Assembly: GCA_046292765.1 (NCBI GenBank)
Contig: JBKBQA010000005.1
Coordinates: 213,532 to 277,531, forward strand
Reading direction: 5' to 3'
Length of the DNA stretch: 64,000 bases
DNA from: PGZG01 sp046292765
GTDB taxonomy: Bacteria > Pseudomonadota > Gammaproteobacteria > Pseudomonadales > Alcanivoracaceae
In this document: one piece after another, positions 27,459-36,220 of the stretch
Position numbering within the stretch: the first letter of the stretch is position 1
How the letters are laid out: each line of letters opens with the position of its first letter
Made by a program: the position numbers and the translations under genes
Notes under the pieces: generated by a model
Told to the model about the DNA's origin: nothing
The model's database searches: none
What the model saw: only the letters and a program-made list of their open reading frames with translations

Positions 27459-29225
27459 TCAGCCGATGGTCAGCAGTACGTCGCCGACGCTGACGGCGTC
27501 GCCTTCTTTCGCCTGCACCGCAATGACGGTGCCCGCTTTCGGCGCCGACACATCGGTTTCCATCTTCATGGCTTCGAGCACAATAATTCGCTCGCCGGCG
27601 GCCACCTTCTGGCCCGGCTTGACCAGAATGCGGAAAATGTTGCCCGCCAACGGCGCCTTGATCGGCTCGCCGCTGCCCGCCACCGGGGCTGCCGTTACCG
27701 CCCCCGCGCCACCGACCGGCACAATACCGGTGACATCGCCGCCCGCCGACACAGCCACCGTGTACGACGTGCCGTCGACGGTGACGGTATAGATTTCGTC
27801 ACCCGCGTCGGTAGTGGGCACATCACGACCCGTGGGCACTGGCTCAAAGGCCGCCGGATTGCCGCGGTTTTCAAGAAACTTCAGGCCGATCTGGGGGAAA
27901 AGCGCATAGGTGAGCACATCATCGATGCGGTTGTCGCCGGCGGCAAGCGTGATCGACTTCTCCGTCGCCAGTCGATCAACCTCGGCAATCAGCTTGTCCA
28001 TCTCATCGCTGATCAGATCCGCCGGACGACAGGTTACCGGCTGATCACCGTCCAGCGCTCGCGCCTGCAACTCGACGTTGAAGGGTGCAGGTGCGGCGCC
28101 GTACTCGCCGCGTAATACTCCACGGGTTTCTTTCGACAGGGCCTTGTAGCGTTCACCGGCGAGCACATTCAGCACCGCCTGGGTGCCGACAATCTGCGAG
28201 GTGGGCGTCACCAGCGGAATGAATCCGAGGTCCTCGCGCACTTTCGGGATTTCCGCCAGCACGGCATCAAACTTGTCTTCGGCGTTCTGCTCTTTCAGCT
28301 GGCCTTCCATATTGGTCAGCATGCCGCCAGGCACCTGCGCCACCAGAATGCGCGAATCCACACCGCGCAGACTGCCTTCAAATTTCGCGTACTTCTTGCG
28401 CACGTCGCGGAAGTAGGCCGCGATTTCTTCGAGCAGGTGAATATCCAGCCCGGTATCGCGATCGGTGCCTTCAAAAATGGCCACTACCGCTTCCGTCGGG
28501 CTGTGGCCGTAGGTCATCGACATGGAGGAGATGGCGGTATCAACATTGTCGATCCCCGCTTCCACCGCCTTGACGATGGTGGAGGTAGACAACCCGGTGG
28601 TGGCATGACACTGCATGTGCACCGGAATCGACAGCGTTGCCTTGAGGCGGCTGACCAGCTCGAAGGCCTCATAGGGACGCAGCAGGCCGGCCATGTCCTT
28701 GATCGCCACCGAATCGGCGCCCATATCTTCGATGCGCCGCGCCAGATCAATCCAGGTATCCAGGGTATGCACCGGGCTCACGGTGTACGACAGCGTGCCC
28801 TGGGCATGCTTGCCCTCGCGAATCACTGCGGCGATGGCGCGCTCCAGATTGCGCGGGTCGTTCATGGCATCGAACACGCGGAACACATCGACGCCATTTT
28901 TCGCCGCGCGCTCGACAAAGCGATCCACCACGTCATCGGCATAATGGCGGTAACCAAGCAGGTTCTGGCCGCGCAGCAGCATCTGCTGTGGCGTTTTTGG
29001 CATCGCCTTCTTCAGTTCGCGAATACGATCCCACGGATCCTCGCCCAGATAGCGGATGCAGGCATCAAAGGTGGCCCCACCCCAGGACTCCAGCGACCAG
29101 AAACCGACCTGATCCAGCTTGCCGGCAATCGGCAGCATGTCATCGAGGCGCAGTCGGGTAGCAAACAGGGATTGATGGGCGTCGCGCAGCACGACATCGG
29201 TGATACCGAGAGGTTTCTTGTTCAT
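27459..29225 (-). CDS. oadA: Oxaloacetate decarboxylase, alpha subunit (biotin-carrying)
   Basis: A 588-residue protein with three parts: a carboxyltransferase TIM barrel (ITDVVLRDAHQSLFATRLRLDDML at the start, metal-binding MQCHATTG and SIKDMAGL-type segments), a conserved PYC/OADA domain (RGEYGAAPAPFN), and a C-terminal biotinyl domain after an Ala/Pro-rich hinge with the biotin-acceptor motif EAMKMET. It moves CO2 from oxaloacetate to biotin, giving pyruvate. Gap to oadB is ten bases. The related pyruvate carboxylase B subunit is the main alternative, ruled out by the oadB and oadG neighbours. Confidence 0.95.
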   Translation of the reverse strand: MNKKPLGITDVVLRDAHQSLFATRLRLDDMLPIAGKLDQVGFWSLESWGGATFDACIRYLGEDPWDRIRELKKAMPKTPQQMLLRGQNLLGYRHYADDVVDRFVERAAKNGVDVFRVFDAMNDPRNLERAIAAVIREGKHAQGTLSYTVSPVHTLDTWIDLARRIEDMGADSVAIKDMAGLLRPYEAFELVSRLKATLSIPVHMQCHATTGLSTSTIVKAVEAGIDNVDTAISSMSMTYGHSPTEAVVAIFEGTDRDTGLDIHLLEEIAAYFRDVRKKYAKFEGSLRGVDSRILVAQVPGGMLTNMEGQLKEQNAEDKFDAVLAEIPKVREDLGFIPLVTPTSQIVGTQAVLNVLAGERYKALSKETRGVLRGEYGAAPAPFNVELQARALDGDQPVTCRPADLISDEMDKLIAEVDRLATEKSITLAAGDNRIDDVLTYALFPQIGLKFLENRGNPAAFEPVPTGRDVPTTDAGDEIYTVTVDGTSYTVAVSAGGDVTGIVPVGGAGAVTAAPVAGSGEPIKAPLAGNIFRILVKPGQKVAAGERIIVLEAMKMETDVSAPKAGTVIAVQAKEGDAVSVGDVLLTIG

Positions 29226-29258
29226 GGCCAGACCCTGGTGAGGTGATGGTCAGTGGAA

Positions 29259-29513
29259 TCAGCGGTGCCCGGTTCGGGCACGGTGCTGGCGGATGGCGTC
29301 TTCGATCACGCGCAAGGTGGTGCTGTCGACGGCGCCAGTGGCGGCCGGCGTCAATGCCGGTACCGGCACCGGTTGTGGCTGTGCTTCGGGGAAAAAGCGG
29401 TTGACCACCCACGACATCAGTGTCGTCAGCACCACCAGCAGAATCAGAAAGCTGAACACTACCCCCATGCCGATCAGCATGAGCTCAAGGCCTTGTTCCA
29501 GCAGCGTCTCCAT
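29259..29513 (-). CDS. oadG: Oxaloacetate decarboxylase, gamma subunit
   Basis: An 84-residue protein with one transmembrane segment (LMLIGMGVVFSFLILLVVLTTLMSWVV) and a Pro-rich C-terminal tail, the usual form of OadG, which anchors the alpha subunit to the membrane beta subunit. GGGGGAG lies six bases before the start. It is the first gene of the oad operon. Confidence 0.88.
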   Translation of the reverse strand: METLLEQGLELMLIGMGVVFSFLILLVVLTTLMSWVVNRFFPEAQPQPVPVPALTPAATGAVDSTTLRVIEDAIRQHRARTGHR

Positions 29514-29659
29514 GGGAGCTCCCCCTGTTTGAGGTGTCTCAACGAACGTCGATCAGGGCCTTGTGGACCCGAAAGGCGCGGACTGTAGCCGGATTGTAGA
29601 CACTCTGCAATGACGGGTCAGCAGCAAAAGGGGCGGCAGAATTGCCGCCCCGATGGGAG

Positions 29660-30094
29660 TTACTCGGACTGGATCGGCACCATGCGCGGTTTCGCTTCCT
29701 CGGGCACCACTTGCTCCAGATGCACGGTGAGCAAGCCGTCCTTGAGGGCAGCGCCGGTGACGCGGACATGGTCCGCCAGCCGGAAGGTGCGGTCGAAGGC
29801 GCGCCGGGCAATGCCGCGGTGCAGCCAGGTAAGGCCGTCATCATCCCGGCTCCCGGTTTCCACCCGTGCGCCGATGCGCAGCTCGTTCTCCTGCACGGTA
29901 ATGGTCAGCTCCTGCTCGCGGAACCCCGCCACCGCCATGACAATGCGATAACGGCCATCGACATCACGAATGATGTCATAGGGTGGATAGCCTGCGGGCT
30001 GGTCGGCCCGCAGGGCGTTGTTGATCAGATCGTCGAAACGGTCGAAGCCAACACTGTGACGAAACAGCGGGGCCAGCGAAAAACCACTGTTCAT
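29660..30094 (-). CDS. ibpA: Small heat-shock protein, Hsp20/IbpA type
   Basis: A 144-residue alpha-crystallin-domain chaperone. The N-terminus (FSLAPLFRHSVGFDRFDDLINNAL), the core strand YPPYDIIRDVDGRYRIVMAVAGF and the end GLLTVHLEQVVPEEAKPRMVPIQ match IbpA/IbpB closely. These proteins hold unfolding proteins in aggregates until DnaK/ClpB act. A near-perfect sigma-32 promoter lies about 70 bases upstream, and the ribosome site GGAGGT is close to the ATG. It is monocistronic and about 150 bases upstream of oadG, so the two are probably regulated separately. Confidence 0.92.
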   Translation of the reverse strand: MNSGFSLAPLFRHSVGFDRFDDLINNALRADQPAGYPPYDIIRDVDGRYRIVMAVAGFREQELTITVQENELRIGARVETGSRDDDGLTWLHRGIARRAFDRTFRLADHVRVTGAALKDGLLTVHLEQVVPEEAKPRMVPIQSE

Positions 30095-30170
30095 AGCTAC
30101 CTCCAGACATTCGGCAAGGTTACCGCCCCTGAAAATCAGGCAGCGGCAGTCAGTGTGATCACAGTGCCTT

Positions 30171-30198
30171 GAATGGGGGTTGGCGAATGCTTTTCAAG
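30171..30198 (-). promoter_or_regulatory. Sigma-32 (heat-shock) promoter of hsp20
   Basis: On the minus strand CTTGAAA (30198-30192), a 13-base spacer and CCCCATTC (30178-30171) match the RpoH consensus CTTGAAA-N(11-16)-CCCCATNT almost exactly. The expected start at about 30164 gives a 5' leader of about 70 bases in front of hsp20. In that leader ACCTT, about 17 bases before the ATG region, can pair with the AGGT of the ribosome site, a possible thermometer hairpin. Confidence 0.85.
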
Positions 30199-30203
30199 GG
30201 CGC

Positions 30204-32384
30204 TCAGGGTGCCAGTCGCACCTCGATGCGGGATTGCAAGGGCGGCAGCTGCAGTTTCAGGGGGGTGTTACCAAGATCAGTTTCCGCTTCCAGCCACAGT
30301 GATAGATGGCCGCGCTGCGGTGCATCCGCTGGCACATCCACGCGCACCCGCACACACACCGGCTGTCCCGGTGTCAGGGGCAACCAGCGGCTGACGCCTT
30401 GATCCAGAAAACGGGATGCGTCACTGCACTCCGGATCGAGCAGAAAGCGGTGACGCCAGCCGCTGGCTCCGGACAACTCGCCGCGATAGCGAAAGCGCAC
30501 TCGGCCACTGGTCTCGGGCAGATAACGAAACAGGAACAGCTGGGTGGAGCCCGGACTGATATCACGAGCCTGCGGTGCGTCCCAGCGCGGCAGGCGGATC
30601 AGGCCGAGCGCGATGCCGTCCTGCAGGTACTCGCGCCGGGCGGTGAAACGCCAGCGACCCTGACCCTGCCAGCTGAACGGAGCCAGCGGCAGATCGTTGG
30701 CATTCGCCGCCACCGGCATCCAGCCCTCGGGAATATCAATCTCCAGCACCAGCGAACGATCAGCGACCGATTCCGGCAGCTCGAGCATGAAACGGCCAAA
30801 GCGATTGGTGGCAGTGTCAGCGATGACCCGGCTGCCGTCCCGTATCCGCACTGCCCGCCCCTCAAGGCCGGCTTCGCCGCGCTGATGAATACCGTCATGG
30901 GCGATGCCGTCGTCGCGGCCATTGTCTTCAAATACCTGCCCCGCCAGCAGCATGCCGGACGGGCGGCACAGGTAACCGGGCAGGACGCCGGCGACATCGC
31001 CGCTCTGGATCAGACCACTGCGGCCCTCGGCAACCCCCAACCAGAGATGGTTGTCACTCTGCAGCAGGCGGCCAGCACCGCCCTGCCCACCGATCGCCTG
31101 ACCCGCACCCGCCGCGCCACCGTCCAGATGCAACCGGCGCGGCTGGCCGTCAACAAAGGGAACCTGCAGCAGCAGCGTGCCGGCACCACCACCACCGCCA
31201 CCGGCTGCTGCGGCTTCGACACCGGTGTGGCCGCGCAGATCAATCTCGCCCTCTCCCACCAGGCGGCCGGCGCGAATCAGTACCACACCCCCGCCGGCAC
31301 CACCGCTGCCTTCAAGACCCAGACCATGATGACGGGTACCGGCACCACCACCACCACCGGGGATCAACCGGACCAGCTCCACCGGCACCGCCGCGCCGCC
31401 AAGACCACCGGCAGCAGCGCCCTGCCGGTCATAACCGGGGCGACCTGCCTCGCCTCCACCGCCACCGCCACCACCGGACGCAGTAAGGTTATCCAGGCTC
31501 AGGCTATTGCCACCGCCACCGGCGTTGGCAGGCGCGCCACGGGCCATGCTGCCGAAGGGATAACCGTCGCTGATCGTCAGCCGATCGGCTTCGGGGCGGG
31601 TATCGACTGCCAGCGACTCGCCAGCCACCCAGCGTGGCGTGCCTGCCAGTCCCTCACCCTTGCTGGCGTGCTGACCAAAGGCGGCGGCCAGCTCGGCAAC
31701 ACCGGGCGCCCGGTATCGATAGTCGTCTTCGCTGCCGAGCGCACCCACCAGCGAAAGCGCCGCGCCGCCGCGAAACCCGGCGCCGTCGGCGCGCAGCCGA
31801 TGGCCGGCCAGATCCAGCGCGTAGCGCACATCCAGCGCCAGCACGCCGCCGGTGCGGCCATCCCACGGCAGCGCCCGCAGATCACCGCCAAGGGTCAGAT
31901 TCTCGTACTGGGGGACACGCACCAACTGCCAGCTCTGACGGCCGGCGTCGGCGTCGGCATTTGGCTCGCGACTGATGTAGCGATGACGAATACCCCCGTT
32001 GCTACCGTCAGCACGAACCCGAACCCGTTCACCGTCGAGCTCTTCGATCCGCACCAGCTCAAAGTGTCCTGCCGCCAGGGCCTCCCAGCCGCTACCGCTG
32101 CCATCGCCGTAGGACGGGGTGTTGCTCGCCGCCAGCGTCGCGCCCTGCATTTGCAGCAGCAGCGCCAGATCACCACTGGCGAATTCACCGCGTCCGCGCC
32201 GGGCCCGGGCAAGCGGCAACCAGCGACTGCCCGCTTCAACCACGGAACCATCGGCCCCGGCCTGCCAGAGGTTGATCACCCCCTCGGCAAGCGCGTCGCC
32301 ATCACGCCCCGGAAAGGCACACAGGTTCGCCGCCAGCGTCGGCGGTGACAGCAAGGCAACGATCAGAGCGAGGTAGCGGACCAC
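30204..32384 (-). CDS. Exported Gly-rich protein of unknown function
   Basis: About 726 residues. I take the GTG at 32384, preceded by AGGGG, because it gives a clean signal peptide (VVRYLALIVALLSPPTLAAN); it overlaps the end of the oxygenase gene by 22 bases. The middle third is a collage of Gly-rich loops (TASGGGGGGGGEAGRPG, IPGGGGGAGTRHHG, AAAAGGGGGGAGTLLLQVP) between short beta strands, like passenger regions of surface proteins that form a beta-helix. The C-terminal third has a carboxypeptidase-like beta domain (NRFGRFMLELPESVADRSLVLEIDIPEGW) and a beta sandwich (SGRVRFRYRGELSG). A Cys-containing N-terminal part precedes these. Likely a cell-surface or secreted structural protein; no family recognised. 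Confidence 0.7.
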   Translation of the reverse strand: MVRYLALIVALLSPPTLAANLCAFPGRDGDALAEGVINLWQAGADGSVVEAGSRWLPLARARRGRGEFASGDLALLLQMQGATLAASNTPSYGDGSGSGWEALAAGHFELVRIEELDGERVRVRADGSNGGIRHRYISREPNADADAGRQSWQLVRVPQYENLTLGGDLRALPWDGRTGGVLALDVRYALDLAGHRLRADGAGFRGGAALSLVGALGSEDDYRYRAPGVAELAAAFGQHASKGEGLAGTPRWVAGESLAVDTRPEADRLTISDGYPFGSMARGAPANAGGGGNSLSLDNLTASGGGGGGGGEAGRPGYDRQGAAAGGLGGAAVPVELVRLIPGGGGGAGTRHHGLGLEGSGGAGGGVVLIRAGRLVGEGEIDLRGHTGVEAAAAGGGGGGAGTLLLQVPFVDGQPRRLHLDGGAAGAGQAIGGQGGAGRLLQSDNHLWLGVAEGRSGLIQSGDVAGVLPGYLCRPSGMLLAGQVFEDNGRDDGIAHDGIHQRGEAGLEGRAVRIRDGSRVIADTATNRFGRFMLELPESVADRSLVLEIDIPEGWMPVAANANDLPLAPFSWQGQGRWRFTARREYLQDGIALGLIRLPRWDAPQARDISPGSTQLFLFRYLPETSGRVRFRYRGELSGASGWRHRFLLDPECSDASRFLDQGVSRWLPLTPGQPVCVRVRVDVPADAPQRGHLSLWLEAETDLGNTPLKLQLPPLQSRIEVRLAP

Positions 32385-33037
32385 GGCAACGGCCCCTGGT
32401 GATGCCGGAACCAGCCGGCAATACTGATGCGGTCGGCGTGGGCCGCCAGCACTTCGTGAGGAATACGCTCTGACAAAAAGCACACCAGCGTACCGGCCCG
32501 GGGTGCCACATCCATCAGCGGTGTCACCGCGTCCGGTTCGGCCCAGAGCCGCAGGCAGCCGCCGTGTTCCTGCCGCCAGCGCGGATTGAGATACAGCACC
32601 ACGGACACCAGCCGCGGATTGTCGCCACGAAAGGCATCCAGGTGGCGACGGTAAAAGCCGCCGGGAGGATAAAGCGCAAAGTGAGCTTCCAGATCAAACA
32701 GGCCCAGAAACAGGTGGCGGTTGATCTCCACCCTGAGCGATTCGAACTCTTCCAGCAAACGCATTTGCGCTAGCGTGCCGCCGTCCAGCCACAGGGTGCG
32801 ATCACGGCGGATGAGGTCATTCTGATGATGGACGGCGCCACGGCCGATGGCGGCCTCGGCGAATTCGCCGCGTTGATCGCGGCGGCGCACCTCACGGCGC
32901 AGAGCGGTCACCACGGTGCCCGACAGGTAGCCAGGCTCGACAGCGAATCCCTGGGTGATCAGGCCTTCGACGATGCGCTGGCGGGGCCCGTCACCAACAC
33001 CGCCCGAGGTGATCTGGATCGCCCGCCCCATGGCCAT
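32363..33037 (-). CDS. 2OG-Fe(II) oxygenase, prolyl-4-hydroxylase-like
   Basis: About 224 residues from the ATG at 33037, one base after the stop of the YbjN-like gene. The double-stranded beta-helix core shows the metal and cosubstrate motif: FALYPPGGFYRRHLDAF (HxD), VSVVLYLNPRWRQEHGGCLRLW, and a distal His in RIPHEVLAAHADRISIAGWFR with the 2-oxoglutarate-binding Arg. It should hydroxylate a side chain using O2, Fe(II) and 2-oxoglutarate. Relatives act on proline or on ribosomal and translation proteins (for example EF-Tu or uL16); here the target is unknown. It is coupled to an exported Gly-rich protein, but that protein leaves the cytoplasm, so an enzyme-substrate link is doubtful. Confidence 0.82.
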   Translation of the reverse strand: MAMGRAIQITSGGVGDGPRQRIVEGLITQGFAVEPGYLSGTVVTALRREVRRRDQRGEFAEAAIGRGAVHHQNDLIRRDRTLWLDGGTLAQMRLLEEFESLRVEINRHLFLGLFDLEAHFALYPPGGFYRRHLDAFRGDNPRLVSVVLYLNPRWRQEHGGCLRLWAEPDAVTPLMDVAPRAGTLVCFLSERIPHEVLAAHADRISIAGWFRHHQGPLPWSATSL

Positions 33038-33038
33038 C

Positions 33039-33506
33039 TCAGTGCAGCGCGTCGTGATTGGCCGGAATGTCGTCCTCCGGACCAAACAGACAGCCGAGCT
33101 GCTGGCACTCGTCCAGCAGCTGGGAGGTGGCATCGACGTTGGCCTGAACGAAATGGATGAACTGCTCGAAGGCGACCCCGGCCCGGCCCAGCAGCAGGTC
33201 GCAGGCCACCACCCGTGGCAGGGCGTCATCATTGACGTCGATAAAGATCTTGAGACTCGGCCAGGTCATGTTCAGGCGCGGAATTTCGGCAAGCAGCATC
33301 AACATGCTGGCCGGCCGGATTTCCACTTCGGTGCTCAGCAGCAGGCCATCCTCTTCGACGAACAGGCGGCTGTCGAGCACCCCTTCCCGGCTCTGCAATT
33401 CGGACAGATGCAGGCCATGGCACTGGTCGCAGATGTAATGGTGAATGCCGGCCTGACGCAGCCATCGCTCGACCTGGGCAGCATCGGGAACCACTAAAGC
33501 CAGCAT
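33039..33506 (-). CDS. YbjN-domain protein
   Basis: About 155 residues; the ATG at 33506 follows GAGGAGAG. The fold pattern matches YbjN/T3SS-chaperone-like sensory proteins: a helical start (VPDAAQVERWLRQAGIHHYICD), a beta strand (LLLSTEVEIRPASMLMLLAEIPRLNMTWPSLKIFIDV) and a helix with ANVDATSQLLDECQQLG. A Cys pair (CDQCHG) is present. These proteins are linked to motility and stress regulation in enterics, without a known biochemical role. It is the first gene of a three-gene operon with the oxygenase and the Gly-rich protein. Confidence 0.72.
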   Translation of the reverse strand: MLALVVPDAAQVERWLRQAGIHHYICDQCHGLHLSELQSREGVLDSRLFVEEDGLLLSTEVEIRPASMLMLLAEIPRLNMTWPSLKIFIDVNDDALPRVVACDLLLGRAGVAFEQFIHFVQANVDATSQLLDECQQLGCLFGPEDDIPANHDALH

Positions 33507-33686
33507 CGTCACTCTCCTCAACAGACAAGCGCGCATGATCGGGCATTCTACCAGACAAGGGAAGCAACCCCGACTCCAGCGCGGATTGACCGGAGTGTTC
33601 GCCGATCTGACCTGATCGGCTTTGGCGCCGCCGGCTGCCGCCGCTATGATGCCGCCTGCCAGCGAACAACAAAAACGGGGAACTGC

Positions 33687-34391
33687 ATGTCTGACCACAC
33701 CACCTGGGTGGCCTTCCGCTCCAGCGACAACCTGCACCAGACCACTGACAGCTTCATCCAGCGGATGCGCTCTGGTGCCAGCCGACCAGAGCCGGAAACC
33801 ATCGAGAAGATCATGTCGACCTTCATGCAGGAGGTATTGCACAACTTTTTTATCGTGCCGACGGAACAGGCCGGCCTGCCATCATCGACCCAGAAGATCG
33901 TCCAGTTCACCGTCGACACCATTAATAAGGCCACCCATCTGGTCATCAAAAGCACGGTGCGCAAGCTCGACATCGACCAGAATCGTCGCGCCGCCGAGTA
34001 CATGGATACGGTGCGCTTCTCGAAAGAGATCAACGGCGAGCAGATCTGGTTTGTCGCCTTCCCGCTGAATGACATGATGGCCCTGAAGGGTCGCAAGGCG
34101 TTCGAGCTCGGCATCAATGGTCAGGGCAAGCAGGCGCTGCCGGCGTTGCTGGAGTATTTTCACCAGCTCACCGATATTGCCCTGTACTGGTATTTCGAAG
34201 AGCCGATGAAACTGCTGCGGTTCGGCCCGATCATGCGCAAGGTGTCGGATGTCGGCGTGGCCACCACTCGCAAGGCCACCCATACGGTGATCGACAAGGT
34301 AATTCCGGGAATGAATGACGAGCAGCTGGTGATATCGTGCAAATACGCCAGAATGCAGCTGGTGGACGGGCCGAAGCGGCACGACATCTGA
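33687..34391 (+). CDS. Conserved hypothetical cytoplasmic protein
   Basis: A 234-residue protein without signal peptide, starting at 33687 after AAAACGGGGAA. It is mixed helical and includes TWVAFRSSDNLHQTTDSFIQRM, a patterned helix around ATHLVIKSTVRKLDIDQNRRAAEYMDTVRF, a short hydrophobic segment (ALLEYFHQLTDIALYWYF), and a second THTVIDKVIP motif echoing THLVIKSTVR. The two similar TH.VI.K segments hint at an internal duplication. No family recognised. It is divergent from the YbjN operon and converges on the lipoprotein gene at 34436. Confidence 0.65.
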   Translation: MSDHTTWVAFRSSDNLHQTTDSFIQRMRSGASRPEPETIEKIMSTFMQEVLHNFFIVPTEQAGLPSSTQKIVQFTVDTINKATHLVIKSTVRKLDIDQNRRAAEYMDTVRFSKEINGEQIWFVAFPLNDMMALKGRKAFELGINGQGKQALPALLEYFHQLTDIALYWYFEEPMKLLRFGPIMRKVSDVGVATTRKATHTVIDKVIPGMNDEQLVISCKYARMQLVDGPKRHDI

Positions 34392-34395
34392 TTAA

Positions 34396-34420
34396 CAAGG
34401 GGCGCCGCCGGCGCCCCTTG
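34396..34420. terminator. Perfect GC-rich hairpin between converging genes
   Basis: An 11-base perfect stem (CAAGGGGCGCC at 34396-34406 and its complement at 34410-34420) with a three-base loop, five bases after one stop codon and 16 bases before the other. Probably a terminator for both strands, although neither side has a strong T-run. Confidence 0.7.
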
Positions 34421-34435
34421 TGGTTATGACCGGGC

Positions 34436-34996
34436 CTACTCTGCGGCAGGACAGGATTCCAGCATTCTCGCCAGTGCTTTCTGCTCTTCTTCGCCACTGT
34501 CCAGCTGATAGCGCTGCTTCACCCGCTGCCAGCGCTGGGCATACTCGCACCAGTAACGCGGCAGCGGCGTCCACGCTTCCGGGTTCAGGTCGCCACGCTC
34601 CGACGCCGACACCCGATCAACAACGATCAGGTTATCCTTGTCATTAATGAACGCCAGCTTCTGCTCCCGACTCCAGTCTGCCGCACCATGCATTTCGGCA
34701 TGAGGCGGCGTTACCAGCGGCACCACCCAGATCAAGTGCAGCGGCAATTGCACGTCCCGGCCCCAGCTCTGCCAGGAACCGGCAGCGATTTCGCATGCCT
34801 CCGGATCAGCCCAGGTGATCAGGTTGGCTGCGTTGGCAATCAGCACCCGGGTTTCGGTGTGCTGGCAACTGCCTTCCTGGTAGGTCCACTCCATCGGCCA
34901 GGGCTCCGGCGCTGCTGCCGCTTCCGGTTTCCCGGCCGGCTGCTCGCCGCAGCCTGACAGCATCAGGGCAATACTCACTGCAATCATGCGTTTCAC
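34436..34996 (-). CDS. Lipoprotein with a degenerate DUF1524/HNH-type nuclease domain
   Basis: A 186-residue predicted lipoprotein (lipobox MLSGC, then an Ala/Pro/Glu linker). The second half follows the layout of small exported HNH nucleases (GmrSD-like DUF1524): WSREQKLAFINDKDNLIVVD, RGDLNPEAWTPLPRYWCEYAQRWQRVKQRYQL and a terminal Cys. The position where the family has a catalytic His before a V-P-L strand reads LIWVVPL, and the usual Asn in NxxKGD is Ser (SASERGDLNP). Key residues therefore seem lost, and it may be a binding or structural relative of the nucleases. It sits alone between two hairpins. Confidence 0.65.
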   Translation of the reverse strand: MKRMIAVSIALMLSGCGEQPAGKPEAAAAPEPWPMEWTYQEGSCQHTETRVLIANAANLITWADPEACEIAAGSWQSWGRDVQLPLHLIWVVPLVTPPHAEMHGAADWSREQKLAFINDKDNLIVVDRVSASERGDLNPEAWTPLPRYWCEYAQRWQRVKQRYQLDSGEEEQKALARMLESCPAAE

Positions 34997-35146
34997 GGCT
35001 CACCTACCTCCTGCCAGTTCAGTCCGGCAAACAGCATGCATGCTGACAACGTCAGCAGCCACCCGGGTTTGTCGGAAAAATGTCACCGGTCATCCCCGTG
35101 TCCGACAACGGCGCATGTCACCTTGCCAGTACCAGAGCGATTGACT

Positions 35147-36220
35147 ATGGTCGAGCGGCCTGTCGCCGGAGCCTTTTGCCCCATGCCTGCCCTGTCTGCT
35201 CTCACCCCGGAACGCCTGATCGACGATCGTGGGCAGCCCCACAAAGGCATTTTTGCGGCCAGCGTGCCGCTGATCAACGGCCTTGAAGCAGACTATCGCA
35301 ATGGCCTCGGCAAGCGGGTGCCACGCTGGCGTCGTCCGCTCCATTACAAACAGTTCCAGTACTTCGGCGTGATCAGCGACGAGATTCTGATTGGCTGCGC
35401 GCTGGCGGATACGGCATTGCTGGGTCTGGCGTTCGTCTATGTGTTTGATGTCCGCCGGCAACAACTTCGTGAGTACACCTGGCGCTCACCGCTGGCACGG
35501 GCGATGTCACTGAGCCCATCGCCGACCCATGGCGAGAGTCATTTCCGGCAGACCGGCATCGACATTTGCCTGGGCTACCGGGAAGAAAGTGGTGTACTGG
35601 TTAAAACGCTGAAAATCGTCAGTGCCGATATCGACGTGGACGCAGAAATGCGAGAGGACGGCTTTACCCCCATGTCTCTGTGCACCCGCGCCGGCGTCAA
35701 TGGCTGGGTCTACGCCAACAAGGTGGCGGGGCAAGCCGTCACCGGTGAACTGCGCCTGGATGGCGTGCAGCAGGATCTGGCGGCGCTCGGCGCCTGTGGT
35801 CACCATGATTTTTCCGCCGGCTACATGCGTCGGGAAACCTTCTGGAACTGGGCCTGCTTCAGCGGCCAGCAACAGGGGCATCGCGTTGGCATCAATCTCT
35901 CTTGCGGTGTCAACGAAACCACCTATACGGAAAACTGTCTCTGGATAGACGGGCATCTGATCAAGGTGGATGCGGTGCGTTTCGACTATGATGGTGATGA
36001 TCTGATGCAACCCTGGCGGGTGACCAGTCTGGATGGTCAGGTGGAATTATCGTTTATTCCCCGGGGCAATCACCGCGAGGCCATGAATCTGGGCCTCTTC
36101 GCCAGCAATTTCAACCAGCTGTTCGGCCAATTCAACGGCGTGCTGCGCCCTGCCGACCGAAACGCTATCGAGATCCGTCAGCTAAACGGATTTGTTGAGG
36201 AGCAATACGCCAAATGGTGA
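35147..36220 (+). CDS. DUF2804 family protein
   Basis: About 357 residues, with no signal peptide or membrane segment. It shows the DUF2804 pattern: KRVPRWRRPLHYKQFQYFGVISDEILIGCALADTALLGLAFVYVFD, repeated beta strands, DFSAGYMRRETFWNWACFSG, GINLSCGVNETTYTENCLWIDG and a C-terminal LFASNFNQLFGQFNGVLR. The family looks like a two-lobed beta barrel of lipocalin/AttH type and is common in lipid-storing bacteria; its biochemical role is unknown. Start choice is uncertain: the ATG at 35147 has AGAGCGA, the ATG at 35183 has a distant GGAG. The stop overlaps the next gene by seven bases. Confidence 0.82.
   Translation: MVERPVAGAFCPMPALSALTPERLIDDRGQPHKGIFAASVPLINGLEADYRNGLGKRVPRWRRPLHYKQFQYFGVISDEILIGCALADTALLGLAFVYVFDVRRQQLREYTWRSPLARAMSLSPSPTHGESHFRQTGIDICLGYREESGVLVKTLKIVSADIDVDAEMREDGFTPMSLCTRAGVNGWVYANKVAGQAVTGELRLDGVQQDLAALGACGHHDFSAGYMRRETFWNWACFSGQQQGHRVGINLSCGVNETTYTENCLWIDGHLIKVDAVRFDYDGDDLMQPWRVTSLDGQVELSFIPRGNHREAMNLGLFASNFNQLFGQFNGVLRPADRNAIEIRQLNGFVEEQYAKW

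Noticed and set aside
30306..32348. 680-codon open frame on the plus strand
   Set aside because: Antisense to the Gly-rich exported protein gene; Ala/Thr/Gly-rich shadow without a ribosome site.
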